64,000 nt of DNA from Streptosporangium saharense (GTDB lineage Bacteria > Actinomycetota > Actinomycetes > Streptosporangiales > Streptosporangiaceae), in NCBI RefSeq assembly GCF_014203715.1, contig NZ_JACHJP010000002.1, positions 62,001 to 126,000 on the forward strand, written 5' to 3'. Position 1 is the stretch's first letter; the number at the start of each line of letters is the position of its first letter. The notes beneath the pieces were generated by a model. The model was not told where the DNA came from. It worked only from the letters and a program-made list of their open reading frames with translations, and made no database searches. Shown one piece after another: positions 34,895 to 43,503 of the stretch. The position numbers and the translations under genes were made by a program.

Positions 34895-37264
34895 TCAGAC
34901 CGGGCTCAGGTGGAACGCCTGGGCGAGGGCCTGTCCGGTGAAGGAGTCGCGGTCGACGGCCAGGTCGGCCGGGGTGCCCTGGAAGACCACCCGGCCGCCC
35001 GCGTCACCGGCGCCGGGGCCGATGTCGATCACATGGTCGGCGTGCGCGACGACCCGCAGGTCGTGCTCGACAACGACGAGTGTGGCGCCGTCGTCGACCA
35101 GCTCGTCGAAGAGGGTGAGCAGCCGGTCCACGTCGGTGCCGTGCAGTCCGGTCGTCGGCTCGTCCAGGATGATGCGCTGGTCACGTCCCCCGCCGACCTC
35201 CCCGAGGTGCTTGGCGAGCAGCAACCGCTGTTTCTCCCCGCCGGACATGGTGTCCATGGGCTGTCCTACGGTGAGGTAGCCAAGGCCGACGCGCTCCATC
35301 CACCCGAGGCGGGCGACGATGTCGGCGTGGTCGGCGAACAGCTCGACGAGCGTGGCCGGGGGAGAGTCCAGGACGTCGGCGATGGTCGCCCCGTTGACAC
35401 GCGTGGCCAGGGCCTGGGGGTTGAACCGCGATCCCTCGCAGACGTCGCAGGGGGTGAAGACGTCGTCGAGGAAGGCCAGCTCGGTGGTGATGAACCCTCG
35501 GCCCCGGCACACCGGGCACGCGCCCTTGGAGTTGAAGCTGTACCACGCGGGGGCGAGCCCGGACTCGGCGGCGAAGATCCTGCGGACCTGTTCCGCGAGG
35601 CCGAGCTGGCTCAGCGGCGTGGAGCGTCCGCCGCCCTGCAGCGGGTCCTGGCCGACCACGACGAAGTCCCGGTGCTGTTCGGGCAGTTCACAGGTGACCA
35701 GGGAACTCTTGCCCGATCCGGCCACGCCGGTGACGACGGTGAGCCGCCGCAGGGGAACGGCGACGTCGAAGCCCCGGAGGTTGTGGGCACGCGCGTTCCG
35801 GATCATGACGTGGCCGTGGTCGGGGCGGATCGTGGCGCGCGGCGCCAGCGGCTCGCGCAGGGCCCGCGCGGTCGGCGTGTCGGTGCGCAGCAGCTCGGCG
35901 GACGTCCCCTCGAACAGGATCTGGCCGCCCTGGCGTCCGGCGGCCGGTCCCAGGTCGATGATGTGGTCGGCGAGCGCGATGACCTGCGGGTGGTGCTCGA
36001 CCACCAGCACCGTGTTCGCGGCGTCGCGCAGCCGCAGGAGCAGCTCGGTCAGCCGCCTGACGTCGTGCGGGTGCAGGCCGCTGCTCGGCTCGTCGAAGAC
36101 GTAGGTCACCGAGCTGAGCGGGCTGCCGAGATAACGGATGATCTTCACCCGCTGCGCCTCCCCGCCCGACAGCGTCGAGGAGACCCGGTCCAGGGTGAGG
36201 TAGCCGAGCCCGACGGAACGCAGCGCCTCAAGCCGTCTGCGGGCCTCCGACAGGGCGGGGGCGACCCGGGGATCACGCAGGTCGGCGAGCAGGTCATGGA
36301 GCCGGTCGACCGAAAGCGCCATCCAGTCGGCGATGGAGCGTCCGCCGATCAGGCTCGCCAGGGCGGCCTGGCTCAGCCGCGCTCCCTTGCACAGGGGGCA
36401 CGTCTGGGTGGTGATCACCCGGTGCATCGCCTCCTCGGTCTCCCTGGACTTCGACCGGGGCGGGTTGCGGATGTAGACGTCGCGCAGGCGGGTCACGACG
36501 CCGTCGAACTTCGCCGTCTTGGGGAAGCGCGGATCGGGGTCGGGCAGCTTCATCTGGTCGGCGAACAGGAAGTCCCGCATCTCCTGCTCCGTGTAGTCGC
36601 GCAGCGGCTTGGACCTGTCGAACAGGCCGCTGTAGGCGAAGCGCTTCCACCGGTAGGTGCCGGGCCGGAAGGCGGGGAACCGTACCGGACCCTCGTCGAT
36701 GGTTCTGTCCAGGTCGAGCAGGGCGTCGAGATCGACGTCCTGGACCACGCCGAGCCCCTCGCAGTCCGGGCACATCCCGCTCGGGTCGTTGAAGGAGTAG
36801 GCGGGGGAGTATCCGGCGGACGGCTCGCCGACGCGCGAGAAGACCAGCCGCAGCAGCGGGGCGATGTCGGTCGCCGTCGCCACCGTGGAGCGCGCGTTCC
36901 CGGTGAAGCGGCGCTGGTCGATCAGGACGGTGAACGTCAGGCCGTCGATCCGCTGCACGTCGGGCTGGGCGGTGTGCGGCAGCCGGTTGCGGACGAACGA
37001 CGGATAGGAGTCGTTGACCAGCCGCTGCGCCTCGGCCGCGACCGTGTCCAGGGCCAGCGACGACTTGCCGGAACCGGACACGCCGGTGAAGACCGTCAGC
37101 GCCTCCTTGGGGATCTCCACGCACACGTCACGCAGGTTGTGCGTCGCGGCCTTCTCGACGACGATCCACCGGCCACGCCCACCGTTTCGCATGTCTTCTC
37201 CCACACCCCGCCCATGCCCCGGCCGGACGCCCGTCACCCCCTCGGGCATCCCATGGTCGGTCAT
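34895..37264 (-). CDS. Compact UvrA-like ABC ATPase
   Basis: A 789-residue UvrA paralogue with two ABC cassettes: Walker A TGVSGSGKSSLA near residue 57 and VTGVAGSGKSSL in the second half, and signatures LSGGEAQR and MSGGEKQR. Zinc-type Cys pairs are seen in CPDCEGLG, CPLCKGAR, CPVCRGRG and CDVCEGSR. It is about 150 residues shorter than true UvrA and lacks most of the UvrB-binding insertion. Such paralogues are linked to drug self-resistance (DrrC-like) and to damage tolerance. The ATG at 37264 overlaps the ECF41 sigma stop; an alternative ATG at 37192 has GGGAGAAGAC upstream. Confidence 0.88.
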   Translation of the reverse strand: MTDHGMPEGVTGVRPGHGRGVGEDMRNGGRGRWIVVEKAATHNLRDVCVEIPKEALTVFTGVSGSGKSSLALDTVAAEAQRLVNDSYPSFVRNRLPHTAQPDVQRIDGLTFTVLIDQRRFTGNARSTVATATDIAPLLRLVFSRVGEPSAGYSPAYSFNDPSGMCPDCEGLGVVQDVDLDALLDLDRTIDEGPVRFPAFRPGTYRWKRFAYSGLFDRSKPLRDYTEQEMRDFLFADQMKLPDPDPRFPKTAKFDGVVTRLRDVYIRNPPRSKSRETEEAMHRVITTQTCPLCKGARLSQAALASLIGGRSIADWMALSVDRLHDLLADLRDPRVAPALSEARRRLEALRSVGLGYLTLDRVSSTLSGGEAQRVKIIRYLGSPLSSVTYVFDEPSSGLHPHDVRRLTELLLRLRDAANTVLVVEHHPQVIALADHIIDLGPAAGRQGGQILFEGTSAELLRTDTPTARALREPLAPRATIRPDHGHVMIRNARAHNLRGFDVAVPLRRLTVVTGVAGSGKSSLVTCELPEQHRDFVVVGQDPLQGGGRSTPLSQLGLAEQVRRIFAAESGLAPAWYSFNSKGACPVCRGRGFITTELAFLDDVFTPCDVCEGSRFNPQALATRVNGATIADVLDSPPATLVELFADHADIVARLGWMERVGLGYLTVGQPMDTMSGGEKQRLLLAKHLGEVGGGRDQRIILDEPTTGLHGTDVDRLLTLFDELVDDGATLVVVEHDLRVVAHADHVIDIGPGAGDAGGRVVFQGTPADLAVDRDSFTGQALAQAFHLSPV

Positions 37265-38193
37265 TTCCCTGGTAGTCGTGCCACGTCGGACACCGGACCG
37301 AGATGGTGAAGCTTGTCGGGATTGACCACCGAGTGAATCGCCAGGACCCGGCCTTCGGCGATGTCGAGCCCCAGCACACCGGCCACCCGTCCTTCGGCGT
37401 CGTGCATCACGACCCCCGGCCCGCCGTTGATCCAGGCGGGGCGGAGGGAGAGGCCGAACATCCGGAGCCTGCGGAGTCCGGTGACGAGCATCCGCGCGAC
37501 GCGCCGTGGCTCGGTGGCCGGTCTTCCGATCGAACGCGCCCTGCCGCCGCCGTCCCCGTGGAGCACCACGTCGGGCGCGAGCATGTCGAGCAGCGCGTCC
37601 ATGTCGCCGCCCTCCGCGGCCTCGAAGAACCTGCGGGCGAGCTCCTCGCCCCGCGCCCGCCGCGCCGCAGGGGCCTCGCCTCTCCGGGTTCGCCCTCCCT
37701 CGGCGACACGCCGCCTGGCGCGCGTGAGGATCTGACGGCAGTTCGCCTCGGACTTGCCGGTGATCCTCGCCACGTCCGCGTGGCCGTACCCGAACACCTC
37801 GCGCAGCATGAACACCGCCCGCTCGACGGGGGAGAGGGACTCAAGCAGCACGAGGAAGGCCATCGACAGCGCGTCGGCCAGCTCGGCGTGCTCGGCGGGT
37901 CCCGGCCTCTCCGCCGACACGACGACCGGCTCGGGCAGCCAGTCTCCCACGTACGTCTCCCGCCGCACCCGGGCCGAACGCAGGTGGTCGATGCCCAGGC
38001 GCGTCACCGCCGTCGCCATGTACGCCTTCGGATCGGCGATCACGGTTCCCGCCAGCCGTGCCCTGGTCAGGCCGAGGAAGGCGTCCTGCACGATGTCCTC
38101 GGCGTCGCCCACGGACCCGGTCATCCCGTAGGCGATGGAGAACAGCAGCGGCCGGTAACCGTCCGCGCCCGTCTCGTCCTGCTTCCCGGACAC
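37261..38193 (-). CDS. sigJ: ECF41-type sigma factor (SigJ-like)
   Basis: A 310-residue ECF sigma factor with a C-terminal SnoaL-like extension. Sigma-2 reads AYGMTGSVGDAEDIVQDAFLG and sigma-4 VFGYGHADVARITGKSEANCRQIL. The ECF41 hallmarks WLPEP (linker) and NPDKL (C-terminal domain) are both present; in this group the extension itself regulates activity, replacing an anti-sigma factor. GGGAGGGG precedes the GTG at 38193. It overlaps the UvrA-like gene by ATGA, and an ECF41-type promoter lies upstream, so it is probably autoregulated. Confidence 0.92.
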   Translation of the reverse strand: MSGKQDETGADGYRPLLFSIAYGMTGSVGDAEDIVQDAFLGLTRARLAGTVIADPKAYMATAVTRLGIDHLRSARVRRETYVGDWLPEPVVVSAERPGPAEHAELADALSMAFLVLLESLSPVERAVFMLREVFGYGHADVARITGKSEANCRQILTRARRRVAEGGRTRRGEAPAARRARGEELARRFFEAAEGGDMDALLDMLAPDVVLHGDGGGRARSIGRPATEPRRVARMLVTGLRRLRMFGLSLRPAWINGGPGVVMHDAEGRVAGVLGLDIAEGRVLAIHSVVNPDKLHHLGPVSDVARLPGK

Positions 38194-38258
38194 GGCGCCC
38201 CTCCCGTTTCATGCCGGTTCGTGTACGGCGCGCGGCGGCGCCCCCTGTCACACTCTCA

Positions 38259-38285
38259 GACGGCTTACCTCCTTCGGTTGTGACA
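38259..38285 (-). promoter_or_regulatory. ECF41-type promoter upstream of the sigma gene
   Basis: On the reverse strand TGTCACA (38285-38279) and CGTC (38262-38259) are exactly 16 bases apart, the published ECF41 -35/-10 pattern. The -10 is 65 bases before the sigma GTG, indicating autoactivation. Confidence 0.8.
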
Positions 38286-38359
38286 TGGTGTGACCTGTCT
38301 CACCGGGATCCCCGGCGTTCTCGCGCGGGGATCCCGTGGACGGCTCATCCGGGGTCGCG

Positions 38360-38884
38360 TCAGGGCTCGACGAGACCGACCGCGAAGGAGTAGTCGTCCA
38401 GCGTGAACTGGCTGATGCCGCTTATGCGCAGGGCCTGCACCCGGACGGTGTAGGTCCCGGGGCCGAGGGGGAGGGAGAAACGCTCAAGGGCGTGCGCCTC
38501 CTCAAGGCCGCCGGGGGTGTCGAACCTGTAGTCCGTGCTCGTGACCGGCTGCAGGTCGATGGTCGTCCCGGCGGAGTTGACCGCGATGATCTTTACGGAG
38601 CACCACGCGCTGGGGTCGCCGACGCAGATGGACTCGGCGGTGAACCGGGCGTTGAGGAACCGCGTCGTCCCCGCGGGCACGGTGACGTTGACGGCGGCCG
38701 TGGGGACGTTCCCCCAGGCCCCGACCGTCGAGACGGTCCAGGGGCTGCTCTCCCCGGTGAAGAACTGGGTGCTGGTCTGGGTGCCGTTCTGGGAGCTGGG
38801 TACGGCGTTGGCGGCCGTGACCGTCAACGCGAGAACGCCGGACAGCGCCGCCGCGACGAACGCGGTCCTGGTGAATCTGGCCAA
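38360..38884 (-). CDS. Secreted protein of unknown function
   Basis: A 174-residue exported protein. From the TTG at 38884 it begins with a signal peptide (ARFTRTAFVAAALSGVLALTVTAANA, cleavage after ANA) followed by a beta-rich domain with two Cys (ICVGDPSAWCSVK) that may form a disulfide. The TTG is chosen because AGAGAGGACC lies just upstream; the frame opens to 38959 but those residues are not signal-like. The fold resembles carbohydrate-binding jelly rolls, a weak impression only. Monocistronic. Confidence 0.65.
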   Translation of the reverse strand: MARFTRTAFVAAALSGVLALTVTAANAVPSSQNGTQTSTQFFTGESSPWTVSTVGAWGNVPTAAVNVTVPAGTTRFLNARFTAESICVGDPSAWCSVKIIAVNSAGTTIDLQPVTSTDYRFDTPGGLEEAHALERFSLPLGPGTYTVRVQALRISGISQFTLDDYSFAVGLVEP

Positions 38885-39025
38885 CGGGGGTCCTCTCTGC
38901 TCGCTGCTTTCTGCCCGTGCCGAGCCGTACGGCCCGCGACAGGTCGTTGCGGGAACCACGCTGACGAGGACGAAGCGGCTGGTGAAGCCCCGGCCGAATT
39001 ATCCGTACAAGTCCGGACAAGGGGC

Positions 39026-39823
39026 TCAGGGGATGAAGGCGCGGATCCGCTCGGCGATCACCTTCGGCGCGTTCAGGTCGGGGGCGTTGTGGTCGAGCCC
39101 GGGCAGGATCACTTGCTGGGCGCCGGGGATCACCTCCGCCAGCAGCGGCAGCACACCGGTGAGGTAGCCGGGCGTCCTCTCGCCTCCCAGCAGCAGCGTC
39201 GGGGAGGCGATGCCCGCGTATCTGGAGCCGTCTGAGTCGAGCCGGGCGATCTCCCCGATCTCGGCGGGAGTCGTCGCCATCATCGCTCGCGCGTCGCGTC
39301 CCTCGGCCCCGCTCAGCAGCATGAACGCCAGCGCGTGGAACACCGGCATCGGCGCGTTCCCCACGGGAGCGAGGCGGGTGTGCTTGAGGAAGGTCGCCAT
39401 CGCCGCGACCTTCCTGCCCCCGCGCAGCAGGTGGGTGAAGGACGGCAGCCAGTGGGCGTCGAACGACCCTCCGATGCTCACGCCCGGCTCGTAGACCATC
39501 AGTGCGGCCACCTTCCTCCGCAGCCCGAGATGGAGGGCGGCCAGGCCGCCGTAGCTGTGCCCGAAGACCAGGCTCGAGCCGGTGTGCTCCATGACGGCGA
39601 TCACGTCGTCCACCTCGGACTCGATGCCGTAGCCCGGTCCCTGCGGCCCGCTCCGGCCGCGTCCCCGCCGCTCGACGACATGCACCGGGTAGGTGTCCGA
39701 AAGCTCCCGGGCCAGGGCTCCGTAGTGGCGGGCGCGCCGGTTGTTGCCGGGGACCACCACCAGCCCGGGGCCGTTCCCCTGACTGAGGAACTCGATCGCC
39801 GTCCCGTCCTTCGAGGTCACCAT
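39026..39823 (-). CDS. Alpha/beta-fold hydrolase
   Basis: A 265-residue cytosolic hydrolase. The nucleophile is in VFGHSYGGLAAL, preceded by RRGRGRSG, and the C-terminal PGLDHNAPD provides the catalytic His. It belongs to the large esterase/epoxide-type group without a predictable substrate. It diverges from a TetR gene with a TGTAC-G-GTACA palindrome between them, so it is probably that repressor's target. Confidence 0.88.
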   Translation of the reverse strand: MVTSKDGTAIEFLSQGNGPGLVVVPGNNRRARHYGALARELSDTYPVHVVERRGRGRSGPQGPGYGIESEVDDVIAVMEHTGSSLVFGHSYGGLAALHLGLRRKVAALMVYEPGVSIGGSFDAHWLPSFTHLLRGGRKVAAMATFLKHTRLAPVGNAPMPVFHALAFMLLSGAEGRDARAMMATTPAEIGEIARLDSDGSRYAGIASPTLLLGGERTPGYLTGVLPLLAEVIPGAQQVILPGLDHNAPDLNAPKVIAERIRAFIP

Positions 39824-39883
39824 GTCATCCGCCCCGTCCCGCGCGCGTTGCCGCCCGTGAACCGGGGCGACTAGGATACGAAG

Positions 39884-39894
39884 TGTACGGTACA
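39884..39894. promoter_or_regulatory. Palindrome between hydrolase and TetR genes
   Basis: TGTACGGTACA is a perfect 5-bp inverted repeat around one G, located 22 bases before the TetR start and 61 before the hydrolase start. It is a candidate TetR operator, though short. Confidence 0.5.
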
Positions 39895-39915
39895 GTCTCG
39901 TTCGGTTGGATAGAC

Positions 39916-40497
39916 ATGGTCAGAGGCATTGCGCGCGAACAGGCGATCCTGACGGCGACGATCGAGTTGCTCGGGGAGATCGGCTACCAGGCGCTGACGA
40001 TGGACGCGGTGGCCCAGCGGGCGCGCGCCAGCAAGCAGACCATCTACCGCCGCTGGCGGGGCAAGCCGGAGCTCGTCAAGGCCGCGCTCGACGCCCGCGA
40101 CGCCGAGCACGTCACCGCGATCCCCTCGACCGGCACCCTGCGGGGCGACCTGCTGGCCGCGCTGGACACGCTGTGCGCCCAGGCCGACGACCGATACCTG
40201 ACCATGATGACCGGGCTGATCCACGCCATGCGGACCGACGCCGACCTGGCCGAAATCCTGCGCTCGCACGTGGCGGACGAGGACCAGGGGCCGTTCCCGA
40301 CGATCGTGGAACGTGCCGTCGCCCGGGGCGAGGTGCCCGTGCGCACATCGACCACACTGGCCCACCAGGTGGCCGAGGGTCAGGTCATCCGCCGGATGGT
40401 CCTGGGCCAGCCGCTCGACCACGACTTCCTGACCGGCCTGGTGGACGACCTGCTCGTGCCCCTGCTGACCCGGTCCTTCCCCGAGGACGAGCCGTAA
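39916..40497 (+). CDS. TetR-family regulator
   Basis: A 193-residue TetR protein beginning MVRGIAREQAILTATIELLGEIG, with the helix-turn-helix MDAVAQRARASKQTIYRRWRGKPEL. The C-terminal part resembles the TetR_C_16 type. The ATG at 39916 starts the domain; an upstream in-frame ATG at 39883 overlaps the palindrome. It probably represses the divergent alpha/beta hydrolase. Confidence 0.88.
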   Translation: MVRGIAREQAILTATIELLGEIGYQALTMDAVAQRARASKQTIYRRWRGKPELVKAALDARDAEHVTAIPSTGTLRGDLLAALDTLCAQADDRYLTMMTGLIHAMRTDADLAEILRSHVADEDQGPFPTIVERAVARGEVPVRTSTTLAHQVAEGQVIRRMVLGQPLDHDFLTGLVDDLLVPLLTRSFPEDEP

Positions 40498-40619
40498 GCC
40501 GGAGCTTCACCAAGATCACTTATGGTGTTCACCCCGCGTTCCCGCCCAGGTTGGCCGGTATGAAGATCATGTCTGGGTTTTGGTCAGACCGTAATGATCG
40601 ACGAGGGGAATGACGGATC

Positions 40620-41084
40620 ATGCGAACGCGTTCGGTGGCGGCCAGGGCCGCCGTTGTGGTGTCGGCGGCGAGTGCCCTGCTCACCCTGGCACAACCGGCC
40701 CAGGCCGCCACCAATCCGTACACGCCGGAAGGGGTGTGCGGCTCCGGCTACCGGGTCGTCGACTCACGGCCGTTGGAGCACCGGACACTGTCCAACACCG
40801 GTGGCCGGGTCTACCTCCTCTACAACAGCTCGAACGGCTACAACTGCGCGGTCACGATCAAGGGGGTCGCGGTCGGGAAGCAGACGGGCACCGAGGTGAC
40901 ACTGCTGGTGCGGACCAGTGGCGACAACTCCACCCGGTACTCCAACGGGGGCGACTTCAAGTACTACGCGGGGCCGGTGCGGGCGCGCGCCGCCGGTAAG
41001 TGCGTCGAGGTCTTCGGCCACACCTTCTCGACCACCTCAAGCAACAGCTACTACGCGATCATCCCGTGGGGACACTGCGGCTAG
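40620..41084 (+). CDS. SapA-like spore-associated secreted protein
   Basis: A 154-residue exported protein. The signal peptide is MRTRSVAARAAVVVSAASALL...AQAA (cleavage near residue 30). The mature part (NPYTPEGVCGSGYRVVD...VYLLYNS) with four Cys matches the spore-associated protein A family of streptomycetes, small proteins found on spores and aerial hyphae. Their role is unknown. GGGGAA lies upstream of the ATG, and an inverted repeat (GTCTG/CAGAC, 40571-40589) sits in the promoter region. A hairpin follows the stop. Confidence 0.8.
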   Translation: MRTRSVAARAAVVVSAASALLTLAQPAQAATNPYTPEGVCGSGYRVVDSRPLEHRTLSNTGGRVYLLYNSSNGYNCAVTIKGVAVGKQTGTEVTLLVRTSGDNSTRYSNGGDFKYYAGPVRARAAGKCVEVFGHTFSTTSSNSYYAIIPWGHCG

Positions 41085-41093
41085 CGATCTCGC

Positions 41094-41122
41094 GGCGGCG
41101 GGGCGCATGCCGCCTCGCCGCC
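41094..41122. terminator. Bidirectional hairpin between SapA-like and LysR genes
   Basis: GGCGGCGGGGCG pairs with CGCCTCGCCGCC over 12 bp, with one G-U pair, around a CATGC loop. It lies between the two convergent stops (41084 and 41143). Confidence 0.75.
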
Positions 41123-41142
41123 TGTCACTCCCGTTGCTCCCG

Positions 41143-42078
41143 TTACTCCCGGGCCGGACGGAGCACCTGGCGTACGGCGCCACGCAGCCACCGGTGGGCT
41201 CCGTCAGCATTGTGACGTGGGTGCCATGCCATGCCGATCGTCACCGGGGGCAGCGGCAGCGGGATCTCCAGCAGCCGCAGTCCCAGCGCGTGCGCCGCGT
41301 CACTGAGGGGTGAGGGGGGCTCGCCCGGCAGGGCGGTCGGCACCAGGCAGACCACGTCTCCGGCCGCGGCCAGCACCATCGTCGCCAGATGACCGGGCAG
41401 GACGGCGCTGACTCGTCTGCTGAGCCCTCGCTCGGCCAGGGCCACGTCCAGCGGGCCGGTGAAGCGTCCCCGGCGGCTGACCGCCACGTGCTCGGCCGCG
41501 GCCAGCCTGGCGGGCGTCAGGGTTCCCTCGGTGAGCGGGTGCCCAGCTCTGACGCCGATCGCCATCCGCAGCGTGACCAGTTCCTCGACCCGTGTCTCCG
41601 GATCGACGTGGTCGATGGCCCCGATCTCCAGGTCGATCCGGCCCTCGCGCAACGCGGGGCCCGCCTCCCACTCCTCGGCCAGCACGCGCAGCGAGACACC
41701 CGGCGCCCTCCGTCTGGCCAAGCCAAGCAGACCCGGGGCCAGTGCCGTACCGACCAGATCCGAGGCCTGGACGGTGAAGGTGCGCCGCAGCACCGCCGGG
41801 TCGATCCCGCCGCTCGGGGTGAGCAACGCCTCCAGCCGACGCACCACCGCGGCTGCCTCGTCCCGCAGCGCCTCGGCGCGGGGGGTGGGCACCATCGCCT
41901 GCCCCGCCCGCACCAGCAGCGGATCCTGGAGCACCCGGCGCAACCTGGCGAGGGTACGGCTCATCGCCGCGGGGGAGGTGTGCAGCCGCGCGGCGGCACG
42001 GGTGACGCTCTGCTCGGTCAGCAGGGCGTCGAGGGCGACGGCGAGGTTGGCGTCGAGGGTCGGGAATGGGCTGCTCAC
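41143..42078 (-). CDS. LysR-family regulator
   Basis: A 311-residue LysR protein. The N-terminal winged helix is LDANLAVALDALLTEQSVTRAAARLHTSPAAMSRTLARLRRVLQDPLLVR, with a substrate-binding domain after residue 90. The GTG at 42078 starts the usual family N-terminus; the longer frame to 42453 crosses the neighbouring gene. It diverges from the NmrA-like gene and likely controls it through the CATTG/CAATG repeats in the gap. Confidence 0.9.
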   Translation of the reverse strand: MSSPFPTLDANLAVALDALLTEQSVTRAAARLHTSPAAMSRTLARLRRVLQDPLLVRAGQAMVPTPRAEALRDEAAAVVRRLEALLTPSGGIDPAVLRRTFTVQASDLVGTALAPGLLGLARRRAPGVSLRVLAEEWEAGPALREGRIDLEIGAIDHVDPETRVEELVTLRMAIGVRAGHPLTEGTLTPARLAAAEHVAVSRRGRFTGPLDVALAERGLSRRVSAVLPGHLATMVLAAAGDVVCLVPTALPGEPPSPLSDAAHALGLRLLEIPLPLPPVTIGMAWHPRHNADGAHRWLRGAVRQVLRPARE

Positions 42079-42098
42079 CAGCGTAATTCCGTTTCGGG

Positions 42099-42134
42099 CA
42101 ATGATTGGATGCTGAAGTTCCCATTGTGGCAATG
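42099..42134. promoter_or_regulatory. Candidate LysR binding region
   Basis: CAATGATTG (42099-42107) and CATTG-TGG-CAATG (42122-42134) are two short palindromes with shared half-sites, 25 bases apart, in the divergent promoter. LysR tetramers typically bind such paired sites. Confidence 0.45.
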
Positions 42135-42193
42135 CGGCGTGGGTCCGCACCATCGGGAGGCCGTACCGATTCGACACAGACCGCGAGGTTCTC

Positions 42194-43096
42194 ATGATTG
42201 TCATCACCGCCCCCACCGGGAACATCGGCAGGCGGCTGCTGTCGCTGCTCGTCGAACAGGGGGAGGAACTGCGCGTCGTGGTCCGCGACCCCGCCCGGCT
42301 CCCCGAGGCCGTGCGTGAACGGGTCGAGGTGATCACCGGCTCGCACGGCGACGCCGCGACCGTCGAGCGCGCCTTCACCGGGGCCGACGCCGTTTTCTGG
42401 CTGGTGCCACCGGACGCCTCGACCACGCCGGAGGAGACGTTCAGCGGCTTCACCCGCCCGGCCGCGCGGGCGTTCGCCGCTCACAGTGTCGGCCATGTCG
42501 TCGGCGTCTCCGCGCTCGGCCGCGGCACCCCGCAGGCCGCCCAGGCCGGGCTGGTCACCGCCTCCCTGGCCATGGACGACCTGATCGCCGGTTCCGGTGT
42601 CGCCTACCGTGCTCTGACCTGCCCGTCCTTCTTCGAGAACCTGCTGGAGGAGGCCGACTCGATCCGCGAGAACGGCGTCTTCACCGACACCGTCGCCGCG
42701 GACCGTCCGGCCCCGCTGGTGGCCGTCGCCGACATCGCCGCGGCGGCGGCCAAGCTGCTGCTGGACCGCTCCTGGACCGGCGTCGGCGGTGTTCCGGTGC
42801 TCGGCCCGCAGGACCTGTCGCCCAACGACCTGGCCCGCATCATGAGCGAGGAGCTGGGCCGTCCGGTCCGCTACCGGCGTCAGTCGCTCGACGAGCTGCG
42901 GTCCACCCTGCTGGGGTACGGCCTCAACGCGGCGTTCGTCGAGGGCGTCGTGGACATGAAGCGTGCCAAGGACCAGGGCCTGGACGCGGGCGTCGACCGT
43001 TCGCCGCAGCCGGGAGCCACCGGATTCGCGCGGTGGTACGCCGAAACCCTCAGGCCCGCCGTCCTCGCCACACCGGAGGCTGCCGATGCCCGCTGA
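42194..43096 (+). CDS. NmrA-like NAD(P)-binding reductase
   Basis: A 300-residue protein with an N-terminal dinucleotide fold ([24 protein letters not shown] motif) and NmrA-type C-terminal helices. Such proteins act as NADPH-dependent quinone reductases or sensors. It is divergent from the LysR gene, a common actinomycete pairing. Its 3' end overlaps the darcynin-like gene by 11 bases, so the two are co-translated. Confidence 0.88.
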   Translation: MIVITAPTGNIGRRLLSLLVEQGEELRVVVRDPARLPEAVRERVEVITGSHGDAATVERAFTGADAVFWLVPPDASTTPEETFSGFTRPAARAFAAHSVGHVVGVSALGRGTPQAAQAGLVTASLAMDDLIAGSGVAYRALTCPSFFENLLEEADSIRENGVFTDTVAADRPAPLVAVADIAAAAAKLLLDRSWTGVGGVPVLGPQDLSPNDLARIMSEELGRPVRYRRQSLDELRSTLLGYGLNAAFVEGVVDMKRAKDQGLDAGVDRSPQPGATGFARWYAETLRPAVLATPEAADAR

Positions 43097-43445
43097 CGGA
43101 ACCAGGGTCACCGCGTTCATGCTGGTCAAGACGACGCCCGAGTGGCTCGCGATGACCGTGGCCGAACGCGTCCTGGCCTTCACCACCCAGGTCGTCCCGG
43201 TCATCGAGGCCCGCGCCCACGGCGTCCGCTCCCGCTTCTACGACACGGAGTTCTACTCGGCGCGGGTCACCGACGTCTGGGTCTGGGAGGCGGATGACCA
43301 CGACGCCTACCGGCTGCTGATCGACGCGCTGCGCGAAACCCCCTTCTGGGACCGCTACTTCCACGTCGTGGACCTGCTCGTGGGGATCGAGAACGGCTAC
43401 GCCCGCACCTACGACCTGGAGCCAGTGGCCACCCTCACCACCTGA
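43086..43445 (+). CDS. Darcynin-like protein
   Basis: A 119-residue soluble protein matching the small darcynin family: [24 protein letters not shown], then [26 protein letters not shown] and [20 protein letters not shown]. The ferredoxin-like fold with conserved Tyr and Asp suggests an EthD/dabb-like monooxygenase or binding protein, but no reaction is known. It overlaps the NmrA-like gene and probably helps it. Confidence 0.7.
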   Translation: MPADGTRVTAFMLVKTTPEWLAMTVAERVLAFTTQVVPVIEARAHGVRSRFYDTEFYSARVTDVWVWEADDHDAYRLLIDALRETPFWDRYFHVVDLLVGIENGYARTYDLEPVATLTT

Positions 43446-43503
43446 CGGCGGTCCACCTGTACATGCGCTTGAGTATATATATGCTGTCGTGTATGTTCGG
43501 GGT

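Noticed and set aside
34910-37309. 799-residue forward frame
   Set aside because: Exact antisense shadow of the UvrA-like gene, whose ABC motifs are unambiguous.
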